DNA of 64,000 bases from Euptelea pleiosperma (GCA_035048495.1 CM068553.1:5883259-5947258), one strand, 5' to 3'; positions 46,806 to 57,191 are shown, numbered from the stretch's first letter. Numbers and translations: made by a program. Notes: generated by a model from the sequence alone, not told the origin.

Positions 46806-47575
46806 AACCGTAGTTTAAAAAACGGCCGTTATAACAGATTCGGACCTCCTCCGTTGTGTTATGTACTGTTTTAATGCTTAGAAAATAATAGCCGCTATTT
46901 TAATTATAACAGCTGTTATTTTCATTACAACGACAGTTATTAGCTGAAAAAGTGTTAAATAACCTCCAATATTTCCATTTTTACATTATAAATTTTATTG
47001 CAATTTTGAAATTCAATTTTCGAATATTGAATTGTAGCCGTTTTTTCCCATCATTTTCTGTTATTTCCATTGTTTTTCTATTTTTTTCACTTTTTGCCCT
47101 TGTGGGTTACAATCCTTTATAACAGCCGTTATAACGACAATGAGTAAAACTTGTGTCACAAGATGTTGTGACGGAAGCCGGTCACAGCACTCAATGCGAG
47201 CCACGTGGCATACTATTAGAGGATGATGACCGTATGGATGTTTGGCCAGTCACTCGGTGGACAGGTACACAAAAAATCAGCCTGATTCGTGATTTCTAAC
47301 CGATTCAATTGAAGTTATTTTATGGGTTGATTTTAACGGTAGGAATTTGAGCATTATTGAGCGTTATTTGGGTGCAAAAATACAAAGGTTGTAAATCACT
47401 AATCAGGCTGATTTTTGGTTTATAGGTCCACGAGGGATTGGCCAAACATCCATACGGTCAGCACCCTCTAATCGTATGCCACATGGCTAGTATTGAGTGC
47501 TGTGACCAGCTTCCGTCACAACATCTTGTGACGCAAGTTTTACTCAACGACAATGGCCCCTTTTAAACCTTGGGC
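46806..47575. mobile_element. TAACGG-type hairpin element, split by a MULE MITE
   Basis: Starts AAACCGTAGTTTAAAAAACG and ends GGCCCCTTTTAAACCTTGGG. Sister of 28770-29106, which shows the uninterrupted form. It is interrupted at 47142-47545 by a younger element that duplicated 9 bp of it. Confidence 0.75.
47142..47545. mobile_element. Mutator-like MITE, 404 bp, perfect 9-bp target duplication
   Basis: TSD AACGACAAT at 47133-47141 and again at 47546-47554. TIRs GAGTAAAACTTGTGTCACAA and TTGTGACGCAAGTTTTACTC extend about 65 bp, through ATGTTGTGAC and GCCACGTGGCAT. The interior is the shared palindromic core (CAGCCTGATTCGTGATTTCT ... AATCACTAATCAGGCTG). No ORF, so it depends on a transposase in trans. 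Confidence 0.92.
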
Positions 47576-47576
47576 T

Positions 47577-47975
47577 AAACCATGGTTTTAAAAACGGCCG
47601 TTTAAACGGTAACGCCTCAAGCCTGTTTCCGTTAAAACCGTTTAAACACATTTTATAGGTTTTGAAAAAAACTGCCTTTTTTTCGTTTTAACGGCTGTTA
47701 AAATCGTTTAAACAGCCGTTTAATTCTGAAAGATTTTGTGAAAAAAATGGCCGTTAAATCCGTTTAATTCTGTTAAATTATTATTATTTTTAATTTTTAA
47801 ATTTCAAAATTTGAATTTCAGCGCCATTTTTTTCCGTTAAACCCGTTAAATTCCATTTTTTTCTTTTTTTTTTTTCCATTTTTGCCCCTGGCCATTACAA
47901 TCTGTTTTAACGGCCGTTTAAATGGTTTAAATGGTAATGCCCCCAGTTCGTTTAACCGTTAAACCTTGGGCTAAA
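47577..47975. mobile_element. AACGG-type hairpin element
   Basis: Left end AACCATGGTTTTAAAAACGG, then GTTTAAACGGTAACGCC. Right end GGTAATGCCCCCAGTTCG and TTAACCGTTAAACCTTGG. Homologous to the units at 9306-10412, inverted relative to them. Confidence 0.7.
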
Positions 47976-48324
47976 CAACCATTTTTAAAATTTAATTTTT
48001 TTAGGAAACAGTGTTGTTGGGGTAGCTGTCAAGTGGAGAGACTGTCTAACATGGGTCACTAACACTGGTGACAAAAAATGAACCCCTACTTAACACATCA
48101 TTTATAGAAGCTTCTAACGACAGCGAATGTCAACTAATTCCTTTCTAGAAGAATTCATTAAAGTAAAGACATTGAACATTCTGTGTGTTCTGTCCATTGC
48201 ATTCAGATCAAACCGAAATTTTTAATAGGTTGCTTTGCCAGAACGAAAAGCCTTCAAGATAAAATCCAATGAAAGAAGCATTGACCTAAATTCCATTTGT
48301 TGAAGGAAAATGCTGTCCACGGGA
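47976..48324. other. Intergenic, nothing recognised
   Basis: No ORF or repeat that I can support. Confidence 0.35.
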
Positions 48325-48510
48325 GAATCGGACAAAAAAGTATACGGTTGAGGCTATTGATCATTGGATTCAAGAGATCCAAAGTCGACGAATCAACAAC
48401 TCTTAAAAAGATAAAGTAATTCTTGTATCGTCGACAGTGAATCTCTTGAATCCAACGGTCAATGGCCTCAACTGCACATATTTTTATCCAATTATCCGGC
48501 GGGTAGCATT
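48325..48510. mobile_element. Hairpin MITE, about 185 bp
   Basis: The left arm (GGTTGAGGCTATTGATCATT, GGATTCAAGAGATCC) pairs with the right arm (GAATCTCTTGAATCCAACGG, TCAATGGCCTCAACTGC). Non-coding. Confidence 0.6.
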
Positions 48511-49383
48511 ATTTTTTGTCCAATGCAACCAAACTTATTCTTACTTACATTCCTTGGCTACCAACCCATTTTCTTAGGGCAAGAAAATCTTGTATGTGCG
48601 TCACAAGCTTGTTACTGTCATGTCATCAAAGGTTTGATGACGGTTATTCTCTTTTACTAAAAATTTGAATGCGATGTAACTACCAAGGATCTATCCGATA
48701 TTGATGTCCACAATTCCAATGTTGGCCGAGAAAATATCTTCTATTCAATTGTGGGTCTTGATCATTAGGGTTTAAAATCTTGTTCCGTTTTATTGTCTTA
48801 GTAAGTTGACAAAACGAGACATATCAACTGAGACAAAACAAGACAGTAGAAAAAAAAAAAAAAATACTGTTTCGATAGGGTTAAACTATTTTTTTAATAC
48901 TTAAAAGTTAGATCAGGTTCCAATAAGGATACCTTTTTGTGACCCCTCCCGAGAGGTGTGGACTTCAAAAATCCACTGGTGGTTGAACGTTGGCAAAAAG
49001 TGAATGCCAACAGACGGGCACACAACTCCCGAGAGGTATCATAAAAAGAGGTCCCTTGAACCTGACCATTACAAGTTTTATAAAAGTACATATACAATGA
49101 AAATAAGGTTTTAAGTCAATTTTAGTATTTAAAGTAAGTTGTTAGCCCTTATTTATTGTCTCAGGATCTTTCTAGACAAGTGTGGGCCAAGACGAAACGT
49201 GATTTTCAACTTTGGCCCTTAACCCACTGTACATCAAACATGTGTCAAGATATTATTTTTAAGGATGAGACACATGAGACACAAGACGCTCTACTCCTCA
49301 CAATAAGACCAAAAACAAATTGTACACTAATTACAATTTGGTTTGTAAGCTGGCTATGGCTATAGAAGATTAACTTCTAACCA
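48511..49383. other. Intergenic with MITE fragments
   Basis: Bases 48770-48880 resemble the ACGAGAC-type element at 13866-14163, and 48905-49070 resemble the hairpin at 40965-41165. No gene. Confidence 0.35.
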
Positions 49384-49517
49384 ATGGTGGAGCCAGGACC
49401 CTCAACTTTAAAAGTTTCAGTAGGAATTTTTTATTTTGTTCAAAGTACTCTTTTGCCCACCTTGAAATAGTACACTTTTGCCCACCTTGAACAAAATCCT
49501 GGCCCCCGCCACTGCTT
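49384..49517. mobile_element. Short MITE with TGGTGGAGCCAGGA ends
   Basis: Left TGGTGGAGCCAGGACC and right TCCTGGCCCCCGCCACTG are inverted copies. The interior has a 31-bp direct repeat of CTTTTGCCCACCTTGAA. Confidence 0.5.
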
Positions 49518-50542
49518 CTAACGACGTACAATGCCAAGCGACTACACCTCTTGAAAACAAGGTTTATGATTGCTATAGAAACACACTCGCTTGTCCTTGT
49601 ACAAAAAAATTAAAATCTCATAATCAAGTCAGCTCAAACACTAATGTCAACGATTTCCGCACAAAAAAGAAACACTAATGTCAACTAGTTCCGTCTTAGG
49701 CGACCAATCAAAATTTCAAAGTATGTAAGCAAGGCAACGTGGTGCTTCAAGAGCGACATTGAAAGTTAAGATGTCCATAGTCTATAAATGTGATATTGTT
49801 TATTATTCAGAACGAAAAAAAAAAAAAAAAAGGTATGGTTTAGACTTTATGTTATTACATAAAATAAACTTGCTTGGGTGTCATTTCTTTGTTTCATATT
49901 CCTCCTCTTGGAGATCTTTTGATATGTTCCCCTATCAATGTACACATGGGATTTTGCATCATTACTTATAATCCCTGCTTACCAAATAAATATGACAAAA
50001 ATACTGAGGGAGACAAAGATGGGTTACTAAAATATTACGAATTAGACCTTGTCTTCGATTGGACGGTGCTAATGTGTCGGAACCCTTTTCCATCCCATGC
50101 TTAATTAAGTGATGCCCGTCGTCTAGATGACGGCAAAACTTCGGTGACACGTTGTCGTGTTTAAATACTAAACCCAATGGTGTTATAGTAGACTAATTAT
50201 AGACCTGCTGCTTAATTAGATGATATAATTATATGCCAATGTCTTTATAGTAGGGTACTAAGATGGTGATGAGTTAACAAAGCAAAGACCTCTCATGAAG
50301 CTCTTGTTGGGAAAGCTTATGATTTAGGCTTACCCTTAGTACTCCCAAAAGTGGGCCCCATTTGGTTGTTACCAAATACAAGCCAGAAGGACTAGACCTG
50401 TACTGACTGGCTGGCCCCATTATTTGGCAAAGCAAAAAATAATCCAAATCATAGTAAGTTTGCGTATACTCGAATTTTACAATTTTTATAAATAAAAAAA
50501 AAAAAGGGAATTTTTGACATAACCCCCCATGTTATCTTAAAA
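49518..50542. other. Intergenic, no gene
   Basis: Several short ORFs without recognisable domains; poly-A near 49815. Bases 50512-50530 repeat the end of the next element. Confidence 0.35.
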
Positions 50543-51313
50543 TTTTGACATACCCCCCACAATTTGAAAAAGCTGACATATCCCCCTATGACTCGGTCCA
50601 CTTTCATTTGACCAGTGTTGACCCGAGTTGACTACCTAATTTTGTATTAAATGGTAAAAATGCCCTTGTCTTCAACCTTGAAACAAGGGTTTGGGCCAAA
50701 CCCCAAATCAAACGGATGTGGTGGACGAGGGCCAAGAGATTCCAATGGGTTGGCTGCACATCACCGGCTACCAACCCACCGGAGTCTCATGGCCAATTGG
50801 CCACCACTCCGGCAATAATTTAAAACCCAAGGTTGAAAAAAAAAACACAAAACATACAATTTTAGTTTTAAATTTTTTATTAACAAAAATGAAAAACAAG
50901 ACAACAATTTATATTTTAAGCTTTTGAGACGTGGATTTTGGAAAATGGGTTCTCTCAATTTTAAAATCTTATTCTACAATAAAATCCATAAAAAAAATCT
51001 CATTCATTTATGAGTTTTATTTATTTTTTGGGGTTTTTTCTTCTCAATATTTGTTTAATTCATCAAAAAGCCAAAAAAAAAAAAAAATCTCAAGTTTACC
51101 AACATGGGTTTTAATTTTCTCTTTTCATTTTTTAATTTGGGTATGGGTTTTGACCTAAACCCAAACCCTTGTTCTAAGGTTGAAGGCAAGGGCACATTCG
51201 TCCTTTAATATAAAATTAGGTAGTCAACTCGGGTCAACACTGGTCAAATGACAGTGGACCGAGTCATAGGGGGGTATGTCAGCTTTTTCAAATTGTGGGG
51301 GGTATGTCAAAAA
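50543..51313. mobile_element. 770-bp DNA element with TIRs of about 160 bp
   Basis: Left TIR starts TTTTGACATACCCCCCACAA and includes CTGACATATCCCCCTATGAC, GGTCCACTTTCATTTGACC and GTTGACTACCTAATTTTGTA, to about 50705. The right TIR (about 51155-51313) is its inverted copy, ending GGGGGGTATGTCAAAA. The short AT-rich middle has no transposase. The superfamily is not decided. Confidence 0.75.
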
Positions 51314-52237
51314 AAGCAAATGCATTCTACAGCACAACTTTGCAAAGATTCAGTAAAATTCATGTATTTTATAGAAACGTTTTATATGCATATAGTACAG
51401 AAATTATTCTGAATTATTGAAAAAAAAAATCTCTAAATGCAATTTTTTTTTCAGACATTTTATATGGGTATAGTACACGAAAAAATATTCTTTATTTACA
51501 ATTGCAAAATCTTTAGTTTTTGTTTAGTCTTTCCTTTTATTTTATTTTCCTTTTGCCAATTTATTGAAAATCCCGAATTTATACTTGAACTTTTTCCCGT
51601 GTACTCTATTTTTGTCGTATGCTGAATTCAGACTGGCAATTTGGCCTGCGGCCCAGCCCGATGTGGTCCACAGCCTGGGCTTGGGCCCACTCCTTTGAGC
51701 CCCGGCTTGGCCTGACAATGGCCCAACATTTTTACATTGTTTTCAAATGTTTTTTATCTGCTCGGCCCGTCGGGCCAAATTGCTAGGCCTATGCTGAATT
51801 GCTAACTATGATCCAAATTAAGATTGGGCAAGTATTTATTTTTGGCCATTTTCCATGACTGGATGAGTTACAGTCTCAAGGACAAAGCATCACACAAACC
51901 TAATTAATCTAACACTAATCTATTTGTGGATCAATGACCATTACTTTCGCTAATCTTTCAAAAGAATGCAACCATCAGATGGTCTGGAAAATTCGATCAA
52001 AATGACTTTTAGGGCTACAAAACAACAAAGAAGCTGATCCATCGGCCATGATCTATCATATTTATTATGTTCGTTCTCATTTTGATAATCATGGTATTAG
52101 CAAATCTTGGAGCGAAAAAAAGTGTTAAAAGCCCATCGTATACTTGGAACATCTATGGCCCACCACATAATGGAAGCCCATTTTCACCTCATAAGAATAG
52201 ATTGATAACGCACCTGTTCCGCTCTTTACCGTTATAT
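51314..52237. other. Intergenic with a GGCCC-rich repeat
   Basis: Bases 51640-51800 hold a self-complementary element (CTGGCAATTTGGCCTGCGGC ... GGGCCAAATTGCTAGGCC). The rest is AT-rich. Confidence 0.4.
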
Positions 52238-52420
52238 ATGACTTCTCTCTCGGAGTCCAAAATTTCAAATCTTTTGCAACAACGCACCTTCAAACAGCTG
52301 AAACAGTTACATGCTTTCATCATCACAACCCCTCTCAACCAAAACATCGATATCTCATCGAAGTTCCTCCGGCGAAGTACCGAGTTCGGAGGGATGGAAT
52401 ATTCCGAACTCGTCTTCTAA
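52238..52420 (+). pseudogene. N-terminal scrap of a PPR protein gene
   Basis: Translation from ATG 52238 gives SLSESKISNLLQQRTFKQLK, then QLHAFIITTPLNQN and SKFLRRSTEFGGMEYSELVF before a TAA. This is the usual start of plant PLS-type pentatricopeptide proteins (LLQ..T.KQLKQ.HA...). About 60 residues are present where such proteins have 500-700, and no PPR repeats follow, so it is a truncated copy. Confidence 0.65.
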
Positions 52421-52770
52421 AATCCATAAATATTACCCGACTTCGGTATTATATTTTGGAAAAATCTATCTTCTTAACTCCTAGATTAAAAAAAAAAACT
52501 TGACTTGATAGGTCTTTGAATTTATTTTAAAACCATAGGTGGTAGGTTTTCTAACTCTATGTAATGAACCGTGTGGAAAATCAGTAAGACAGACACATAT
52601 CCTGCAGATTTTCTATTTTTCTAAAAGCAACCAATTTTATAAAATTAGTTTTTATCCGTCAATTTGATTTTCGATCTTTAATCTGGATCTTGATGTAAGT
52701 CAGATGGTGTGATTAGTATGGACAGATACTAATTAGGGTTGTTTTGGAACATCTCACATTCTTTGAGAAC
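52421..52770. other. Intergenic, nothing recognised
   Basis: No ORF or repeat that I can support. Confidence 0.35.
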
Positions 52771-52773
52771 TTA

Positions 52774-53284
52774 GAGCATCTCCAACGCTGTGCTATCCTA
52801 AAATTGGGCGGTGAAAAAAGGGTGCTCTGATGCTATGCCATCGCAATGCAAAATTTTACCATATGACAGCTTTATGAGTTTTGACTCTTTTGACATCCCA
52901 TTCAAACCTTTGGATCTTGTACCCCAAATAATGCTCAAAATCCCACGGTTAAAATCAACCCATGATTGCCTGATCATCTATCCATGTGGCACATTTTTAG
53001 AGGATGCTGACCTTATGGATGTTTCGTGAAGCCCTAGGTGGACCTACAAACCAAAAGTCAGCCTGATATTATTGATTTGAAACCATTTGATCTTGAACCC
53101 CAAATAATACTCAGATTCCCATGTTAAAATCAACCCATGAAAATGATTAAATCCAAAAAATAGCATTGAGATATAGCATTGCACCATTGAAGCATGCCAT
53201 GCTAAATATTACATTTTGGCACTATAGCCGTCTCAAAATATAGCATTAAGATGGCATTTTAGCATTTCAGTGTTAAAGATGCTC
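52774..53284. mobile_element. Tourist-like MITE with TTA duplication, carrying a core-family insert
   Basis: TTA at 52771-52773 and 53285-53287. Left end GAGCATCTCCAACGCTG and right end CAGTGTTAAAGATGCTC. Inside, 52910-53150 is a core-family sequence (CTGACCTTATGGATGTTTCG, AAGTCAGCCTGATATTATTG). Confidence 0.65.
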
Positions 53285-53864
53285 TTAGAGACCATATATA
53301 CCTATTTACCTCACCCATTTGGTTGAGGAGATGCCTCAACCCCCTATCATGTTTGACATGTGGAGGGGAGGGCAAGGACTACCTAAACAGTAGGTTATAT
53401 GTATAAAACTTACTTTTTGTGTTCTTTTAATTTATAATGTTTTTATTTTGTCTCTCCTCTCAGTTAAAGCCAATAAAACCTACTTTCGTTTCTTTACTCT
53501 CTAAACTCTAATGTTTAAACAAACTAACCAAGTAAACTGGATTCAGAAAACTCTAAGTGAACGAAGAAATGTACATGTTTAGCGCACTCACATACAGAAC
53601 ATGAGCAAATGAAGAAGAAGAACTCTAAGTGAAGGAAGAACTGGACATGTTTAACATACTCACAAACAGAAAATGAGCAAATGAAGAAGAAGAAGAAGAA
53701 GAAGAAGAATGCCCATTGAAAAAGATGAATTGTAGAGTCTGAATTGTAGAGTCTGCCCGATGAAAACAATGATGAACTGTAGAGAGATTGCAGAGAGATA
53801 AAGGAAGAGTCGTTATGTAACAAGGTAGCACGTTTTTGTTACTCACCGCTGCCATCTTGGCCCA

Positions 53865-54055
53865 CTGACCGCATGGATGTTTAGCGCACCCCTTGATAGA
53901 CATTAATACTAAAAATCAGCTTGTTTGATGAATTTTAGCCATTGGTTTTAGTACTCAAAAAGATGATTGAATCAAACGGCTAGAATAACGGCTCAAAGAG
54001 TACTAAAATCTATGGCTAGAGATTATCAATCACGGTGATTTTTGGTTTATATCAA
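53865..54055. mobile_element. Core-family hairpin MITE
   Basis: Left: GACCGCATGGATGTTTAGCG, AAAATCAGCTTGTTTGATGA. Right: GATTATCAATCACGGTGATT followed by TTTGGTTTATATC. Non-coding. Confidence 0.55.
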
Positions 54056-54284
54056 GGTTTAAAGGCTGGGGCGTTACCGTTTTTTCGTAACAAAAAAAAT
54101 AAAATGCTCAGGGGCAAAAATAGAAAAAGGGGAAAATAACGGAAATAATGAAAATAAAATGAAAAATAACGGGAAAATTAGAAAAAATGGCGCTGAAATT
54201 CAAATTTTGAATTTCAAATTTTTAAAAATGGTTTATATACCCACCCATGCGGTCCACGAGGACAACGGTGAGGTACAAAAATGG

Positions 54285-54684
54285 GAGTAAAACTTGTCAC
54301 AAGATGTTGTGACAGAAGCCGGTCACAGCACTCAATACGAGCCACGTGGCATACGATCAGAGGGTTCTGGCCGTATGGATGTTTGTCCAGTCCCTTGGTG
54401 GACCTACAAACCAAAAATCAGCCTGATTAGTGATTTACAACCTTTGGATTTTTGCACCCAAATACTGCTCAATAATGCTCAAATTCCTACCGTTAATATC
54501 AACCCATGAAAATAACTTCAATGGAATCGGTTAGAAATCACTAATCAAGTTGATAATTGGTGAACCGTTCCACCGAGGAACTGGCCAAACATCCATACGG
54601 TCATCGTTCTCTAATAGTATGCCACGTGGCTCAGATTGAATGCTGTGACGGCCTTCACAACATCTTGTGACACAAGTTTTACTC
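54285..54684. mobile_element. Mutator-like MITE, 400 bp, 9-bp target duplication
   Basis: TSD CAAAAATGG (54276-54284) and CAAAAATGA (54685-54693), 8 of 9 identical. TIRs GAGTAAAACTTGTCACAAGA and TCTTGTGACACAAGTTTTACTC match those of 47142-47545, and the internal core is shared. Non-autonomous. Confidence 0.9.
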
Positions 54685-55159
54685 CAAAAATGATGTTACC
54701 TGACGCCAAAATGTGTGAGATATACCGAATTACATCGTTTTCCTAAAATGGAAAGTAATAAATGAGGAGACAGAGGAAACGTCAGAACTGTTACCCAAAA
54801 AAAATCTTAAAAGCCAAAACTAGTACCTCCGGTTCCCCTTGACCTCCCCTCCACGAGACGATAGATGATTGGAGGTTGATGGCCTTGAGGCATCTCCTCA
54901 ACCCAATGGATGAGGAAAGATTTTTCGTTTCCTAACCTCACTCCTGTGTCCTTGGGCCTTTATCGCGGGCTCTGGGTCAAACTAATCGTGTTGCGAGTGG
55001 GGACTACGTGGACCCGGGAGGGCCGGGACTGGGGTGTGACAGTGGAACGTACTCCTTTCTTGTGCACTTTTTCAAATAGTGCAAACTCGATTTTTTACTT
55101 AACAAATAGTTCCTTAGTGATTTTCATGAAAAAACATCGATCCAATCTTTACATTTGAG

Positions 55160-55747
55160 CACCTGACTGATGCAAAATCATCAAATCCATTGTTTTATAT
55201 TCCTCCAACTTTCGGATGGGTCATTCGATGGATTCATTGAACAGATACACTATTGGCTAGCTTTGAGACCATAAGAGCCTTAACCATGTTGGCGGCCAAG
55301 TTCACTTAATAATCCTTCGCAACATCAAGCCAATTTACAACATAAAGTGATTAGAAGAATAGTCTACTTTTCCCTTGGTCCGTTCCACCAAAACGCTGTG
55401 AATCACAAATAAATATATTAAGAGGTAAGTAGAACTCGAACCCAGTATATTATAGGTTTAACAGTTCTTTTCTCTATTAAACGATAGTCTAATAAGGTGC
55501 AGTTTGCTTCAAGTCTTTGTTAATTAATTATTAAGCAGACTTGTGTAATCGAAAAAAGTAACTGGTGAACTCAACGTTGATGATGATTGCATTAATGTTA
55601 CCTTGAAAGTGAAAAAGAGAAAGATCACAGTCGAAGTCCTTACAAATTATGATCTAACACCAACTTCCAAGTCTGTTTAACTTTACAATTTCAAGGAACA
55701 TGAAGTAAAACAAAGCAATTTTCTATTAAAAAACAACCTCAAATCAC
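55160..55747 (+). repeat. Diverged second copy of the MYB18-like gene's 3' flank
   Basis: It starts with AAATCCATTGTTTTATATTC and follows the order of 35525-36660 and then 37060-37252, ending CCTCAAATCAC. Shared blocks include TTAAGAGGTAAGTAGAACT, ATGATAGTCTAATAAGGTGC (with one change) and AACATGAAGTAAAACAAAGC. It has only one copy of the 539-bp unit and lacks the LINE 3' end. It stops where the Tat element begins. Confidence 0.88.
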
Positions 55748-56096
55748 TGTAGGGAATAAATCCACACACCCCAAAATACGCGCTTTTTCCACGGGCTTGA
55801 TATCCTTTGTGCTGTTGGATCCGAGGTCCCGGGACAGATCCGAGGTCAGAGTCCGAGGTATCCGAGGTCAGATTCCGATGTGTCCGAGATCAGATTCCGA
55901 GGAGTCCGAGGTGTCCGAGATCAGATTCCGAGGAGTCCGAAGTGAGGTTCCGAGACCGCCGAGTGATCCTGCAAATAACTCAATGTGGTGGAACTCCACC
56001 AAATGAGCCTCCGATGCTTAAGTCAGTCTTCTGAATAAAAGTTATAATCCAGCTTCAATCTCCAAAATCGCGTCCTTCATACTGTAGCAAATGCTA

Positions 56097-56106
56097 CTAT
56101 TTATAG
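56097..56106 (-). promoter_or_regulatory. LTR TATA box for the sense retrotransposon transcript
   Basis: CTATAAATAG, a perfect palindromic TATA box, would start minus-strand transcription near 56070, leaving about 320 bp of R plus U5. Confidence 0.55.
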
Positions 56107-56460
56107 TGTTCAAAACTAGATATTTATGCAGATATTTTATATGGGCCAGTAAGAACTCACCATGTGTCTTTCGATAATAATTCTTCAAGTCTAAAAGTAA
56201 TTCCGAGGTTTCCGAGGTTACCGAATATCATATCCGAGACTTCCGAGGATCCCGAATAAGGTAAATAAGATCAAGTGCCAAAATCAGTCACTAGCACCCG
56301 AGGACCCGAGGTCATAATTCATGGACCCGAGGTACCCGAGGTACCCGAGGTGAATTCGTCAAGGGATCCGAGGAGTCCGACGTACCCGAGCAATCCGAGG
56401 TACCCGAGGTCAACTTGTTGGTGGGATCCGACTAACCCGAGGTATCCGAGACTCCGAGGT

Positions 56461-56620
56461 CAATTTGTCATGGATCCGAGGAGTCCGAGGTACCCGAGGT
56501 CAATTTGTCATGGATCCGAGGAGTCCGAGGTACCCGAGGTCAATTTGTCATGGATCCGAGGAGTCCGAGGTACCCGAGGTCAATTTGTCATGGATCCGAG
56601 GAGCCCGAGGTGCCCGAGGT
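56461..56620 (+). repeat. Four 40-bp tandem repeats in the LTR U3
   Basis: CAATTTGTCATGGATCCGAG begins at 56461, 56501, 56541 and 56581, exactly 40 bp apart. The first three units are identical and the fourth has GAGCCCGAGGTGCCC instead of GAGTCCGAGGTACCC. Shorter GAGGTACCC/GAGTCC motifs continue left to about 55810. Confidence 0.95.
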
Positions 56621-56659
56621 CCCCAGTAAAGTTTTTGCAATTCCATGTTTCCGGCTAAC

Positions 56660-56875
56660 CACGTGTCAGTCGAATCATGTGACACGTGGCACAATCGCAT
56701 ACGTCCACGTGTCAACAGATTTTATCCCCCACAATCGCCCCTCTTGGAGATGACACGTGTCCTACGCACGTGTGCACCGCACGTGTGATGACACGTGTCA
56801 CCACCAAGAACGTGACGCGTGGTTTTCTCTGCGTCTCTTCGGCTCCTCTGCGCAGCATTTAATGCTTGCCACGTG
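56660..56875. promoter_or_regulatory. Cluster of eight CACGTG (G-box) motifs
   Basis: CACGTG occurs at 56660, 56683, 56706, 56754, 56767, 56780, 56792 and 56870. Four of these are spaced 12-13 bp apart. The cluster spans the end of the LTR U3 and the promoter of the antisense gene. In plants CACGTG is bound by bZIP, bHLH and PIF-type factors; that use here is inferred. Confidence 0.7.
56734..56748 (-). other. Polypurine tract of the Tat element
   Basis: The minus strand reads CCAAGAGGGGCGAT directly before the TGTGGGGG start of the LTR, the expected plus-strand primer for reverse transcription. Confidence 0.7.
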
Positions 56876-56933
56876 TCAACCTGCCATTGGTCCGTACACA
56901 CTGTTTTGTCAGTGTAATCATTACACTGAAGGG

Positions 56934-56941
56934 TATAAATA
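56934..56941 (+). promoter_or_regulatory. TATA box of the antisense gene
   Basis: GGGTATAAATAGG lies 250 bp before the ATG at 57192 and outside the LTR. Bases 57000-57145 downstream are CT-rich (CTCTCGGCTCTCGGC-like), as expected of a 5' UTR. Confidence 0.6.
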
Positions 56942-57191
56942 GGTTGCTCTCGTCTCATTTTTCATCTTCTGGATTTTCAGTTTCTGTAGCTTCTCATTCT
57001 CGGACACGTCGGCTCTCTCGGCTCTCTCGGCTCCCTATTCTTCACATACCTCGGCACCATCGGATACCTTACTCGGCCCTCTCGGCTTCAATCCTCGGCC
57101 CTCTCGGCTCATTGTCTAACACTTCTCGGAGCTCTCGGCTCTCGTAGGTAAGCTTCTTTTAGTAAATTCCATGTCATCAGTCTCCTAAAAA

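Larger units (their letters stand above)
53304..54920. mobile_element. 1.6-kb TIR DNA element with nested MITEs
   Basis: The first ~90 bp (TTTACCTCACCCATTTGGTT, GAGGAGATGCCTCAACC, GGAGGGGAGGGCAAGG) are an inverted, diverged copy of the last ~90 bp (GACCTCCCCTCCACGAG, CCTTGAGGCATCTCCTCAAC, CCAATGGATGAGG). No transposase remains. The interior holds a (GAA)n tract near 53682-53708, a core-family MITE (53865-54055), an AACGG fragment (54050-54230) and the MULE MITE at 54285-54684. Confidence 0.6.
55748..56733 (-). repeat. 3' LTR of the Tat-lineage gypsy element
   Basis: Read on the minus strand it starts TGTGGGGGATAAAATC (56733) just after a purine tract and ends ATTTATTCCCTACA (55748), giving TG...CA ends and a length of 986 bp. 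The U3 part contains the 40-bp repeats and GAGGTACCCGAGG-type motifs; a TATA box sits at 56097-56106. The other LTR lies outside the window, so age and target duplication cannot be read. Confidence 0.85.

Noticed and set aside
56275..56753. Plus-strand ORFs rich in Pro, Arg and Ser in the LTR
   Set aside because: They are translations of the 40-bp and GAGGTACCC repeats in U3; repeat length divisible into frames explains them.
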